A stretch of 64,000 bases of DNA from Caprimulgus europaeus. Taxonomy: Eukaryota; Chordata; Aves; Caprimulgiformes; Caprimulgidae. Positions 47,879 to 60,963 of the stretch are shown here, piece after piece. A model generated the notes under the pieces. It made no database searches. It was not told where the DNA came from and worked only from the letters and a program-made list of their open reading frames with translations. The stretch covers positions 12,329,001 through 12,393,000 of the forward strand of contig OU015541.1 of the NCBI GenBank assembly GCA_907165065.1, written 5' to 3'. Both the position numbers and the translations under genes were made by a program. Every line of letters begins with the position of its first letter. The first letter of the stretch is position 1.

Positions 47879-48430
47879 TCTCCCCCATCTGCCGGGAGGA
47901 TGTTCAAGGCAGATGCCGAGGGACCGGTTACAGCTGCTGCCGTTAGCGGGGGGGTCCGCCCCGGCCCCGCCTCCAGTCCGCGCAGGGCTGGGCTGGGGCC
48001 CGGGGCTCCCCTCACCCCGCCAGCGGGTTCGGGCTCCGGCTGCCGCGCGGTGCGGGGCTCCCGGGCAGGCTGGGAGCTTTGGGCTCCGCGGTCGCGGAGA
48101 GCCCGGGAGCGGCTGCGAGAGAGGTCGGACAGCGGCGGTCGGATGCCGGGAGAGCTCCCGCCTCCGCCGCTTCTCCTCCTCGGGCCGGCCGGGACTGCCC
48201 GCAGCGCTGCGCTCAGCAGGTACGGGGGTGCAGGAGGGTACGGGGGTGCGGGGGGCTCTGGCTGTGCTCGGGGGTGCGGGGTTTCTCTTCCTGGAGGTGC
48301 CATATCGCCATTCCGTGCGGAATTGCCGCTTTTCCTGCAGAACGAGGCTTCCCCTGGGCAGCGGGGTTATTGTTTCAGCTCCAGCTCCGCTGCTGACATC
48401 GCAAAGCTGCCGCCCCTGAGCCAGGGAGAA
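47879..48430 (+). promoter_or_regulatory. CpG island with a candidate promoter
   Basis: High GC with dense CpG, next to the CR1 copy. It contains a candidate first exon ending in CAGCAG|GTACGG at 48219. No TATA-like box seen. Confidence 0.65.
47947..48219 (+). other. Candidate first exon of an unidentified plus-strand gene
   Basis: Ends at a good donor (CAGCAG|GTACGG). One frame has an ATG at 48143 and reads MPGELPPPPLLLLGPAG, but joining it to the exon at 48623 meets a stop within about 20 codons. A different frame, open from 47947 without an ATG, reaches the donor in phase 0 and joins the open frame of that exon. So the exon is either largely 5' UTR or uses another acceptor. The downstream gene lies off the window; ARHGAP40 is expected from human synteny next to ADIG, but nothing in the protein confirms it. 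Confidence 0.35.
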
Positions 48431-48622
48431 GAACATCTGCTGGTAACCTCCAGGGGTTGGTTTTTGTTTTGCTTTTCTTTTTTCCATCTAGTCTATGTGC
48501 AATTAAAAACATGTTGGCGAGAAGGATTTAATCTTGGAGCTGAATCGCTGGGGATGTGTCCTGTCTCTCCAGGGTTTCACTTTAGGCTACTTGAATGTGT
48601 TGGGTTCTCTTGTTAATTTCAG

Positions 48623-48726
48623 TTCAATAGGGAACCTTATTATCTTGAGGCAGTTGCCAAAATGCCATCATGCCATTTAAAAACGTTTTGCTGGGATCAT
48701 CACTGTGAAGAAGTAGATGAACTGAA
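48623..48726 (+). other. Candidate second exon, 35 open codons between strong splice sites
   Basis: Acceptor TCTTGTTAATTTCAG and a perfect donor AA|GTAAGT frame 104 nt. The open frame reads FNREPYYLEAVAKMPSCHLK then TFCWDHHCEEVDELK, of coding-like composition, entering in phase 0 and leaving in phase 2. An in-frame ATG inside could start translation. Family not recognised. Confidence 0.35.
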
Positions 48727-50674
48727 GTAAGTAAACTGTCTAAAGGTCTAATAGATTGGTACTGGTTTTGTGTTCCATGGCAATGTTTTAAAGCCTGGAG
48801 ATACCAAAGTATACACCTTGGGTAGTTTTTAGTCTGTGTAAATAGACTTGGAATAGCTTTAGCCTGGCTGGGCTGGCTGTTGCTTGCAATGTCACTGTAA
48901 TAGCAGGGAAGTTGGTGCCAGCACATAAAACCTGCTTGAGAGACCTACTTTGAGGTCACTAGTTCCTGCAGAGTTCCTCAGTACCACAGCTATGCTGATG
49001 GTAGTAGTGGTTTATACCTGGTTTTTCTGTCTCTGAGCTATGAGAAATATTAAATGACCAAATATTTGGCTGTTAAGAACAAAACTTTTGTGTGTGGATT
49101 TGGCTAAAAGTAGTATGGAAAGGCCATTTTAGCTTTGCTGTGGGTCTGTGCTTCTTGCAAGAGGTTGGTGATGTGTGAACCTGACCTGGAGAAAGAGCTC
49201 AGCCCTACACATGTGGGGACTCAGATTGAACCCTGTGGACTTTGTGTTGTGGTCCACCTTTGTTAAGATATTTCTTTGCCTGAATCTAGCTGTGATGCCT
49301 GCCCCTGTGCCTATCTCTGCTGAGCCTTTGGAGGTCACGGTGTGGATGTAGCAGGACCCTTCAGCTGCCTTGCAGTCTGCAAGCACTTGGGTGGCATCAG
49401 TGAATTTGTGCTTTGATTTCCCCTTTGGTGTTGTGCACAAAAGCTGTTTTCTGGGCATCAGCAGGAGCACTAGAGCTTACACGTTGTAGCAGAGCAGGCG
49501 TGTATATTGTAGTAGAGTCCTTTCAAAGTGAATGTTTGCAGTGATTTCAAATAGATGCCCTTTAAAAATGAAGGCTTTTCTGTAGTTTTGAGTTTAATTC
49601 ACCTGTGAGGTCTTTTGTTCACCTGTGGCAAAGCATCATTTCTCACATGGACCCAGCAGCTTCCATCCCAGGGTGCTTCTATACTGTAGCAAGTATGTAG
49701 TTTTCTTATCAGCAAAAGTTTGATACCAAAGCCTGGACTGAACACTGTGGAGCACAGCATTCCTGGTAGTTTCTTCTTGGTAGTGTCCTTTGACTGAGAT
49801 TAAGCCTCCTGGGAGACAGAAGCCTAAATTTTTATATACCAAACTGTACCGTAGATGTTTTTTGACCTTTTGCACATCACTTAATCTCTTCTTTTCTTTC
49901 CTCTTCTTATTTGTAAAGCATTTACTTTGCAGGCGTGTTACAGGGGTGGGGTTTGTTAAACATTAGGACTCCATTGGGAAGCATTGTATGTTGAAAAATG
50001 TAGATATCAGTTTCTTTTTTTTTCTCTGAGCTCAAAACTCTGGAATAAGTTGATAAAGGACCCAAACTCTAGTGTAAACTCAAGTGACTTCATGTGTTTT
50101 GATGGATTTCAGTGATAAACATGTTTGAAAGCAGCGTGTCAAAGGATTTTGGGATAAGGTCTTGCAGCATGTTGGGATCCCTCACTTGTAAGTGGGGCCT
50201 CTCTTGGTAACAGCTGGGTGAGCTGTGGCTGTTTACATCCTTCTCCTGGAGGAGTCATGGGATGATTTAACTTGGCCGACATCTGGTTTCAGTACAGTGG
50301 AATCAGGGATCTTGGGTCCAGCTGCATGTAGAAAAATAACACTGAAGGTTTGGCTCAGGGTCCCTTGTGCCCCAAGAGGGCGCAATGGCAGCAGCTCTTG
50401 GTTTCATCAAGACGTGCTTTTTGAGATGGTGTTCTTGATGCTGAAAGGAAAAAGCCACAAATGTTGTTTTCCAGTTCATAGCATCTTTTGATTAGTTGGA
50501 TGGAGAAACGTGTGACTTGTCAAAGCTTTGTAAGTTGAAACTGGTGTGGGTCCAACTTGCCTGAAGGAGAAATATCAGTCCCTGGGAGTACAGGGGAGTG
50601 TTGAAATGGGGGCCCACAGAGATTGTGGCACCTCAGTCCTTTACAAGACCCAACTGCCCAAAGCCCTCAGTACC

Positions 50675-50745
50675 CTGGTGTAGCTTCTGTTTTGATCCTG
50701 CTTTAAGCAGGAGGTTGGATGAGGTGGTGACCGGAGGAGCCCTCC
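50675..50745 (+). mobile_element. Old CR1 3'-end scrap
   Basis: TTTTGATCCTGCTTTAAGCAG then GAGGTTGGATGAGG resembles the CR1 tail (TGATCCTGCTTTGAGCAGGG, GGTTGGACTAGATG) with many changes. Short and diverged. Confidence 0.5.
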
Positions 50746-53700
50746 ACATGTGCTTGTGGTAGCGCATGTAAACTGCCCTGGGGAACAAAGGACCCCCCAC
50801 TCCTTCAGTGCCTCGTGAAAAATCACTGGGTGACTTTCACCGGGGTCTTCTGCTTTGGCTAGGTGTGGAGGGAGCCAAAGGTTACATCCTATACACTCTT
50901 AGCTTTTTTTATCTTTTAGAAGTTAGAGGCTACAATGCATGACCAAGAATACAGTATATTCTAGCTTCGTACGTCTTTTAGGCTCTCAGTTCAGCAAAAT
51001 GTTTGCTTAATTGGGGATGTTATGGTCCATATGCTTCTATTCCAAGAAGTTTAAGTGCTTTCAGTTGGAGACATAAAAATGTCTCAGTGGTTACATAGTG
51101 TTTGAGCCTTCCTGCTGCAGATGTAAAATCCGTATGGCACTGAGTCTTAATTGAAAACTGCTGGAGTTATTTTTCTCCTGCAACATATGAAATATTCTTT
51201 ATGCAGCTGGCTTGAAAGGGTTATGCTTAATTAGATATTTCTATTCAATTAGTGTTATTCTTTTCTCTAATGCTGTTCCTTTTGAAGAAACACAATTTTG
51301 AGTTATGTAAGGCACTCAGGTTTGATATTCTATATATCAAATCTGGCCTGTATGATTTATACATTACTTTATGCCATGGACTTTTAGGTAAAAGTCATTC
51401 ACTGCAGCATTATTAATCATGCAGATAAGTCCCTCCATGTGTGTTTTGTAGTGAAAAGCTTGTCTGAAATCAGAACCTGTTGCTTGAAAAATGAGGTCTC
51501 TAACTAGGTTTTTGATTCAGATGTTTCCAATACTTTCTGGTATTTGTTGCTCTTTGCTAAGACCGTTAGGTCAGTTTGCAAGGGGAGTATGTTTTGTGAT
51601 TGCAACGAAGTTTGGAGAAAGAAATACAAAAGCTGATGTAGCTTAAAGCATATTCCCCAAAGTAGATTACTCCAAGAGTCTGGAATGTGTTGGTGGGAGG
51701 CTTTGGTTTTAGTGAGATGTTGCTCCATGCATGCAGGAGTTCTTCCCCTCCTAAATAATTGTTTCCATCTGTGTAGCTTATTCCATCAGCCCCTGGGCTG
51801 CTAGTGCCTGGACTGCTGAGCTGCCTGCAAAATTAGGGTCTCCTGTAAAAATGAGGGTCTTCCTCACTGAATCCCTTGTGCTAGTGATGTATGAAGGGAT
51901 CTTTGCTGTTGTCATGCAAAAAAATAATAAGGCAATCCTCACTGGGGGACCATTTAAAATAAACAATATTCTTGTCTTTCACATCCTTCTAAATTTTTAG
52001 AGGGAGAAGTTTCAGGACCCTCAAATCTTCTTGCATAATGTCTGGCAAGCCTATTATTAATTCACTTTTTATATAATATTATTTTTTTTCCATCTATTAA
52101 AACTGACAATGTCCTTGGCTACTTGAATTGAATACTGTGGCTCCTGCTCTGTGGGATGTGAACATACACACTCCTATCATATGGTGGAGCCTGAGTGTAG
52201 GAAATGATAGCAAATGCAACACATAGTTGAGATCTCAGTGTTTTGATGAGCAGCTTGGCAGGGACCCAAGGACATTTCTTGTGCATGAGTTCCTGTTTGT
52301 TGATTTTGTGACACTAATGTATTTGTCCCTTTGTCCTGTTTTGCCCTTTTAAAGAAGGTTCCTTCTAGGCTGATGGACTTTGTTAGCAGAGAAGGTTGGT
52401 ACCCACACATGTTGCTGTTAGGTGCATGTTGGGAAGGGGCTGCCAAGGAGGTGGTGAGGGCAATGGCAAGTGTTTGCTTGACCACTGTACACATAGGGTT
52501 CAGAGTAGCTTAGCAGGCAGCCCGGGTGCTGATGAAGGTGTGATGAAGTCCTCCTGACCAGGACTTACCATTTCATACTTCTCAGTTATCCCTGCCTGGG
52601 TGAACTAATGAAGCACGGGAGAGACACCACTGTAATTAAGAAACAGTGGCATGGCACAAACCTGGAGTCCTCTTCACTCCCCTGCCTCTGTGCTCTTCTC
52701 TCTGAAGGGTCTTGTTTCTGAATTGGTTCAAGCCAATTAGTTGAGGTCAGTTGAGTGCCTGTTTCCTGGAGGAGGTGGCATGACAGATGTGTTTTTCCTT
52801 AATCTTCAGTTCTTGGTGAACCTTCTCTGTGCTTAGCCTGTGGTGGATGTGGAGAGCACACACACCAGGAAAGGAAGTCTGCCTGTTGGGGTGCTGGGGC
52901 ATTTAAAAGGCTGTCTTGTAGCACTGCTGGTGTGGGGCAGAAAAATGACTTTTGCATGAGGCTGTCTTGCTGCTGGTGGTTGCCATTCAACTGCTGTGAA
53001 CTTAAACTTTTTCACTGCTGCTGCCAAATTAACAGTTATGCTGGAGTCCTGGGAGCTCAGATTCCTCAGTGTCTCTGTGTGTGCACAACTGAGCGTGCTG
53101 CCAGTGCTTGAAGCCCCATATCTCCTGCTTGATCAGACTCCTGACCCCCTAACCAGGTGACCAACACTGGAAATGTGAACGGTGCTTCTTGCCTCGAGGG
53201 TGTGTCTAAGCTCTTGAGTGAACAGGAGCCTGTAACTCTTGCAAGGTCCGTAGCAGCTGGCCAATATATAATGGAACTGGAAGGATATCCTCTTTAGGCA
53301 AGAAATAAATACAGCTTTGCTGATGAAAGTTGTTTTTCTCGGTCAAGGTAAAGCTCAGACAATGTTCATGTTTGAAAACAGCAGGGCTAACACAGTGGAA
53401 GGAAATCCTTGCATGCTTCATAGCGGAAGGTAGACATGAGGCTGCACCGTAGACATCCCTGCAGCTGATCTGAGATACGGGTGTTTTGGTCAAATATTCC
53501 AGCATCCTGGACTCACTCCAGTTTGTGTTTAAGAGGGTAAGAGTAGATAAAGGTAACAGCTGTATTTAGATGCAGTATTTCCTTTGACTAATAGGAGAGG
53601 AAGGACACCTCCTGGGAGCAGTCCTTCTAACGATATCCCCAATCCAGGAGCTTGAGAGTTCATTCACTTCGTGCTTCTTATGCTCTCTTGGCCAGCATAA

Positions 53701-54198
53701 AGCAGGCGTGAAGCTGCCGGATATTTGGAGGCCAGGAAGAGTTTGGAGCAAGCACAGAGCTGCCAGGTCTGTTGGGACAATTCAAGGTTTTATTAAATAC
53801 CAACACGCATCTTGGAAAAAGCTTTTTGGAGAACGGCTTTTTGTGAAGCTTTTCCTAGCTGCAACGATGTGTTACTTGGAAGCAAACCTAACCAGGGGGC
53901 AAATCTACAAGTAGGACTAAGGGGTTGCTTCTTTAAGGCTTTCCTGTGAACTCTGCTAGTGAGGTCTGTGCAATTTTGCAATGGATTAGCATTACCTCAT
54001 TGTCAGTGTCAACAAAGCAGATGGCAAAGCAAAACTAGTCTTCATAAAGGTCAAGAAGCTGCCCCTTGGTTGCTTGCTGGGGATCTGTGAATATCATTTA
54101 ACCCTCTATGAGCATTTTTTTCTGACAATAGTACTGAGTCAATTGTCATAATTCATTTGGACCTCTCAAAGTTACAGGAGGACTTACCCTGTGAATCC

Positions 54199-54239
54199 AG
54201 CTGATTAGGTTAAAATGAGCTGATTAGGTTAAAATCAAA
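54199..54239 (+). repeat. Two-copy tandem duplication, unit 19-20 bp
   Basis: AGCTGATTAGGTTAAAAT occurs twice back to back with a two-base spacer (GA/CA). Recent local slippage or duplication. Confidence 0.85.
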
Positions 54240-57200
54240 CAAGGGCTCAGTCCTCTTTCAGTGGGCTGGTGTAACTTGTTAATTATCTAATGCTTTACTT
54301 CATGAAGTCACAAATTCACTAACTCACTTGCTTATGAGGAAGCCAGTTTCCCAGCTGATGGTGAGAAAGCTCATTCTTCTTCCTCCATCACAGTGTAAGT
54401 ATCAGTGGGAAGCCCAGGAGCCTCAGCAGTGTGGATGCTGATGAGTCAGCCTGAAAGCTTCTTGGGTAAGGTGATGTACTTACACCTTCCATCATGGAAG
54501 TTTGATTTATCCCATTCCTGTGGGTTGTTCCAGTTAATTCCAAAGAGTTCCAGTCTTATAAAAAACTGCCCAACAGTTGCTTTTGCACAGCTGCAAGGGC
54601 AGCAGGTCTTATCTCCTCCTCACCTTTGGATCTGGTGTACACGTAGGTCTTGCTTTAGCCCAGCAGTGCTGCTCCCAGCATAGCTCAGGCTGAGCTGTAC
54701 CAGTGTGAACTGTGTGTTGGGCCAACACCTGGGCAAGAATCCAGGCAGCAGCCACAGCCCAGTGATGCCTGTGTTATAAAATGTCCATTGTACAAAAGTT
54801 TGGATGTGTAGACCAGCCTGGTTAAAATATACCATCCTAAATGTCACTGGTTATAAGAGTTCATCAGACTTACTAGTGCTGTGGGGTAAAGCACAGTTAC
54901 TGAAGTTCCTCTGCTCATGTCTCTAGATTTACTTTGTAGTTTCCAACTCACCTGTGAGTCTGAATTTCTGCTTCTTCAGCTGGGTGGATTTGACAGTGCT
55001 CATTCAGTGCGTGATCTATGTGATGTCTTCTTTTTGCCTTTGCAATAGCACTGTGTTACTCTGAACTTACACACCGGTTGTAAAATTTTTTAAAGAATAA
55101 AAATCTGTCTTGAAATATCACTTGACATTGATAGCTGAGACTTTGTGTCTCATCTCCTCTTTGGCTCTGCAGTTAGAGCAGTGGATTTTTATACAAAACC
55201 AAGCAGCATGTGGGGATTTACAGGCACCACTCTAGTCTCTGACTGACCTCTGAGATGATCTTGCACCATTAACCTCACCTGCCCTGTGTTCTTCTTCCTT
55301 TAAATCCTCCACTACAGAGTTTGGAAAAGTCTGTAACAAACTCTTCCATTCCTCTTGTCGGCCTCTAAGTCCTAGAGGAAGCCTGCAATCTTCTGATTCT
55401 TGCTTTCATTAAGACTCATGGTAATTAAACTTTGTCAGGAATATTTTGGAAAAACCAGCCCTCTCCTAATGAGTTAACAAACTCTTGATCACTAATAGCT
55501 CTGTGCGAGCTGTGAGCTGGATTGTGCAATCCAGTTCAGCATCTCAACCAGTTTTGTTCCAGCTGTTGCATCGTTTATAGATGAAACTAGTACAAACAAG
55601 CTCTGTGCAGTGACTTCAGAGCAGGGTGCCAGCATAGCAAAAATAGTGACAGCTGACTTTTGTTTTTTTTAACTTCTGAGCCTTTAAAGCAGCAGCCCAG
55701 TTCTGTTTCTGTCCCAGCCCTCTTCTAGAGGACAAATGAGGAGAATGCCAATAAATATAAATTCTGAGCCACTTGTAATCTCTCCACATACAGAGAAGTT
55801 TGGATTCCTCCTGATGGACCTGTTACTGCCAGAGATGTCAAAGTAGAAGAGAAGGCTGTTAAGACAAATGATGGCACTTTTGAGTACAAGCACAACGTTT
55901 GCTCATGAGTAGAATGATTGGCACGTACAGTTGCCTAGCTGCTAAATAAGAACTTCTGCTACTAGGCTGTATTACATTTTCTTTTTATTTTGGAAAGAAT
56001 CGATTGAGCAACTGGGCTCTGTAAAAATGCTACTCCCTTTGAGAAAGGGTTGTCCTTCTGTCCCCCTGCTCGGAGGCTGATGGGTGTCCCACCCACAGAT
56101 CAGCATGGTGACATTTGATTCCCAAGGAAATGCTCTATATCCAAGTGTGTAGGGACAATGTGTAGGGACCTATTTGGTAGCTATTTGTCTTTGGATATTG
56201 AAAGAATTTGGAGTGTTTAGGTGAGTGGGTTCAGGTTTTATTATGAACATTCAACAAGAGAAGCTTCAATAACACAGAGGGTGTTCCAGCCTAGCCTCTG
56301 AAGTAGTTCCAGCTAGTCTGACCCAATATAAAAACTTCCAGGGAGATTTTTGAAACTGTAAGATACTGAAATCTATCAAAAGACCCAAAGAAGACATTGC
56401 TTTGAAAACTGCATCTGTATTTTGTCCACACTCTGATCTTTAGGTGTTTAACTTTTAATCTCAATAAATAGCCTTTTTGTGTAGCTATGATCAGGTCACT
56501 CCTATTTTTCTCCTTCCCTTGTCTTACCATCCTTGCTAAAACTCCAGCTTATCAGAGTCAAGTTATCAGTAGCTATGGTTTAGCTGTCTCATAACCTTGG
56601 TAGCTCTGAACCATTTGCTTCTACCCTGATGGTAGGGCCATGCCATGTGCATGACTTCAGTTCTTTCAGGAGTGGATGTTTGGAATTCTTTGGGCAGTAA
56701 CTCCTATGGGATGCCCGAAAACACACTGACTCATGGTGAGTTCAGCCCATGGAGCCCATCCCGCTGCTTGTGATTATGGTGCAGGAAATAAACAAGATGA
56801 CAGCCTAATCTATCATATCTTTGGGCTGAGAACTGGGGCAGCAGAGTAAGATAGTCCATTTCTAACACTCATTCTATTTGTAGCTCTGTTGCCCCATCCA
56901 TTTCCCAGAAGGGAAGCGAAAATTCAACTTGCAAAAATCCAAATGAGGTTTGTGAAATAGGCTGGGCCACGAGCTTGGGAATTTGAGCTCTTACATATTC
57001 TTTTTCTATGAAAATTAAGGAGGTGGTGCTGGGGGTGAGCTCTGCAGTGTGGTCTCCAGTCCCATGGGAGCTCGACTGACCCAGCTGGGCTGGTGTGGCG
57101 TGGTGGTTACTCATTGCAGCCGGCGAGGGAGCTGACTGCTGATCCTCTGTCCCATCCCTCTGTTACTCCTTACAAATGATGTGTGGCACTTTGTCAGCTG

Positions 57201-57289
57201 GCTGCTGTCATAAGAGGTCCTTGTGTTTAAAGGAAGTGGACAAGCAGCTTGGTGGTTGTTAATCTGGTGCCTGTCACTTCTTTCTAGTA

Positions 57290-57562
57290 CTTTGAGTGCT
57301 GGGTTCAGTGTTGGGCCCCTCACTCCAAGAAGGACATGGAGGTGCTGGAGTGTGTCCAGAGAAGGGCAATGGAGCTGGGGAAGGGTCTGGAGCACAAGTG
57401 TGCTGAGGAGTCCCCATCCCTGGAGGGATTGAAGAGTCGTGCAGACACAGTGCTGAGGGACATGGGTCAGTCGGGGACTGGTCAGTGTTGGGTTCATGGT
57501 TGGACTTGATGATCTTAAAGATCCTTTCCAATCCAGGCAATTCTTTGATTCTGTGGTTCTGC
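57290..57562 (+). mobile_element. CR1 LINE 3' fragment
   Basis: Plus-strand copy: GGACATGGAGGTGCTGGAG, TGTCCAGAGAAGGGCAATGG, GGACTTGATGATCTTAAAGA, CCTTTCCAATCC and the tail ATTCTTTGATTCTGTGGTTCT. Confidence 0.92.
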
Positions 57563-59103
57563 CTTGAGGGTCCAGCAAGAAAGATAAGGTTTTTGCAAGG
57601 CACAGCACCCGGTAGGTGTCAGGCATGTGTTTGAATAGGGAGGTAAACAAGGTCATCCTCAGAAACCCGCTAAGACTTCTAATTTTATACAGTCTGAAAA
57701 TGCCCAGGAGGCAGAAACATATTCAATTTAAATTAGTAAGTCTTGGTTATTCATCAGAATAAGTGTTTTTGTGCATTAAGAATAGCTGCTGTGTCTTAGC
57801 ATTTCCTCCCATTGTTACAGCTCTTCCTTGAGCAGTGGAAATGTTTTGGATTATTTAAATTACATTTACAGTAGTAATTAGGTTTAAGCTACTTTGCAGT
57901 TTGCTTATCTAAATATACATCTGTGTCTAAAGAGTGTATGATTTGATTTTTTTTCCCCCTGCTCTTTCACTTCCCCAAGCCATGATGGGGGAACAGGGTG
58001 GGCAGCTGGAGGTTGTTGTGTACCCAGTCCCTGGCCCATGTCTGGTGGGATCTCTGCTCAGAGCTGCTGCCTCTGATGGTAACGTGATGAAGTGGCTCTG
58101 GCTGTGACTGCCATCCTGCTGGTCCCACTCTACCACAGCATCACATCCCACCGGACACCAGGGGCTCCTCCTTTGCCCAATGTTTTTGGTTTTTTTTCCT
58201 CTTTTTTAAACATGAGATTTAGAGGCTGTATCCAGTCTCAGCTTAGGAAGCATCTGTTCTCGCTCTTTGTCCACTGCCTGAACTCTTAATCCTCTGTTTG
58301 TGCCAACTCCTGGGTGCAGTAAAGCAGATTACGTGCTCTGACATCCAGCCTGTGGCTGCGGGCAGGATGGGTTCCACTGTAGGGAGGGTCTGATTGTTCA
58401 TGGTCAGGTCTGAGCCACCCTGCCCGTGGGTAGAGCAGGCAGGGTGAAGGGGATGATGCTGGGCAGTTGAGGAAGGTGATGCTTTACCTCTCCACTTGCC
58501 CTTGGTTGATATCCCAGCTCTGTGGCCGTGCCTGTGTCTCTCCCACTAGGATGACAAATCAGGTCTCGTGAAGTCAGATCAGCAGAGGAAGCACTTTGCA
58601 GGGTCTGAGCGTTGCTGTGGCTGTTTCTCCACAGCTGTTGAGCTGCGAGGTGCCTGGTTATCCCCCAGCTCAGGGCAGAGCAGAGCCGGCCGGCGTTGTG
58701 GGGCGGCTGCTGGGAGCTGGTGCCTGTCACCCAGACGTGACTGGAACTCAGTGCTTCGCCCCAGGCCACAGCCTGGGTGCTGCCTCCCTGGCAGACTGGG
58801 AACAAGCTGGGGCTTGGATAATCTCACCGCCTCAGTGACTCCAGAAACTGCAATAATCTCTTAATCTTAATGGGCCCACGTGATGGATAGGTAACACTAC
58901 TTGAGGATTTTCTTTAAATGTGATGGGCTGGAAGGGAGGGGATAAACTATTTTTGGGCTTTCCTTATATTATGTACTCTGTAAAAATAAACCTGATGGAG
59001 AAAAAAGAACTGCATGTCAGGAATTACAGCTACATCCAGATTTTTCACTCTACAACACATTGCAGTGTCTTTCACTTGCTTTTGATATCCATGGTAATAA
59101 ATT

Positions 59104-59243
59104 ACTTTGGGGATGCTTCAAAAATGTAATGCTGCCATCAGATCTTGTGATGCAGCTTGTGAACATGGTGCTCAAGCCCCCCTGAAGGCACTGATGCTGA
59201 GCTCTGTCAGGCAGCATCACAGATGGGTCTCCCAGGCTGGAGA
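59104..59243 (+). repeat. Left arm of a 140-bp inverted repeat
   Basis: Nearly identical to the reverse complement of 60630-60770: about seven substitutions and one single-base indel over 140 positions, near 95% identity. Shared landmarks are GATGCTTCAAAAATG, GCCATCAGATCTTGTGA and CTGATGCTGAGCTCTGTCAG. Similarity stops abruptly at both ends of the arm. No repeat family recognised. Confidence 0.93.
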
Positions 59244-60629
59244 GAGGGCACCCTGTGGTCTGGCAGAGGGTTCCTGTGGTCTTTATATCTCCAGCCTGCA
59301 CATGCTTTGTCCAGTTGAAATTCCTGATTATCCAAAAGTGTGTGGGATGTTTTCCCCTCTCCTCATTGGTCCTGAAAAAATCAAGTTTACTGAGAGAGCC
59401 AAGTTGTGTCAGTTTGGCAGGACCTATAGATACCTTCAGAAATAACTCTCGCGCTGAAGCTGTGATGATAACAGTGCTGGGTTGAACCAGTGATTCATTA
59501 GAAATAATTGGCTGCTGAGAGCATTGGTATGTTTCTTTGTCTCCGTATTTGAGTAAGATTCAGCTCCTGTGATCCAGATGATCTCGTCCTAGTGAGCTTG
59601 GCTCATCTCTAATGACGCCAGGAAGACTGTCCTGGAGCATGAAACATGCTGGAGACCTTGAAACTAGAGTGGGAATATTTATCCTGATTCACTCTGTCCG
59701 AAAACGCAGACTCAGCTGGCCCCGTGTCCTATTCCTCCACTTCTTTTCTCACAAACAAGGAAATAAACTTGCTGATTATTCCTCTCAAATGCCATGAATA
59801 ACCAACTGAAACAGGAGTGAGTGTGTGAAAGGCTGTAGATGGTAGTGAAGCTGTTATTATCCACAGAGATCTTAAACATTCTGTAATGCTTGTGTACTGC
59901 TTTATATGAGTAATCAAAGCTGAATGTGCTATTAAAGAATTCTGTTTTCATGCTGGAGACTTTAAATTCTCCTCAGTTGTGCAACAAGCCCATGTGAATT
60001 ATTACTGCTGTGTTAGAGACCTGCAATGATGACGCTGGCTCGTACAAGTGACTGGCAGCCTGTCTGAAAATCTGCTGGTCAAAAAGGACATTAATTGCAG
60101 GGGTTTTTTTTAAAAAAAAGACAAATAACATGAGTGAGGAATAAAAGAAATGCAGTTACGGGCTGTTGTGCCCATCTACTTGCAGTACTGGCAGCTCAGA
60201 TGTGCTTTTGTGTGCAGGAGAAGGAATGGAAACCCAATGGCTTGTTTCAGGGCATGGTGTGCTTGGTGGGAAGCCTTTTGGAAAGGGTGGGTGCTCCCTG
60301 GGGAGAAATAACACTTTCCTGAGTTTGTAAAAACTTGAGAAGCCAAATCTCCTCTCATAGATGGTTTTGTTGCTGTCCCTTCCTTGCTCTCCCCCCATAC
60401 CCTGGGCAGGTTGTGTGGTCGCATATGGTGGGGTGTGCTTCTGCCCAGTGTAGCTTTGCAGCAGATGTTGCCCATATACCTGAATAAAAGCATCACAATT
60501 GCTTTGATTGACTTTTTGCACATTCCCAAGGGCTTTACTATTGGATTTGGTTTTTTTAGAATGTGCTGCCTGTGTACAGTTCAATGTTGTTGTTTTTACA
60601 GAACAACTATAACTAATATACAATATATA

Positions 60630-60770
60630 TCTCCAGCATGGGAGACCCACCTGTGATGTTGTCTGACAGAGCTCAGCATCAGTGCCTTCAGGTGGGCTTG
60701 AGCACCATGTTCACAAGCTGCCTCACAAGATCTGATGGCAGCATTGCATTTTTGAAGCATCCCACAAAGT
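60630..60770 (-). repeat. Right arm of the 140-bp inverted repeat
   Basis: Inverted partner of 59104-59243, separated by about 1.39 kb of unrelated sequence. In a transcript crossing both arms the two would fold into a long, nearly perfect duplex. Confidence 0.93.
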
Positions 60771-60963
60771 TCTGTTGGCTCACAGAAGGATTTTGGTTGT
60801 AACTGTGAATTTCACGAGCTGAGATTCCTCCAGGCTGGCATGTTCTGTGGTTTACCTTGGTGCAGAGCGGACAGGGGCGGAGCTGTATGAATAACCTGAG
60901 TTTTCAGTTTGATCCCTTACGATTCTTATTAGCATTCACTTAGTGAATAAGCTAAATAGGAAA

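Larger units (their letters stand above)
48727..59103. other. Long gene-poor stretch, likely intron of the right-edge gene
   Basis: About 10 kb of mostly AT-rich DNA. Apart from the CR1 fragments and the 54.2-kb duplication listed separately, I see no exon with paired splice sites and a recognisable protein, and no RNA gene. Frames here are short and lack features. Confidence 0.5.

Noticed and set aside
47585-48616. 343-codon plus-strand open frame, the longest in the window
   Set aside because: Its first 290 bp are antisense CR1 sequence and the rest is CpG-island DNA poor in stop codons; it crosses a good donor and acceptor. No family resemblance.
60156-60650. 164-codon minus-strand frame inside the inverted-repeat loop, considered as a transposase
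   Set aside because: No DDE-type spacing, zinc finger or other transposase motif visible, so the loop cannot be called an autonomous transposon.
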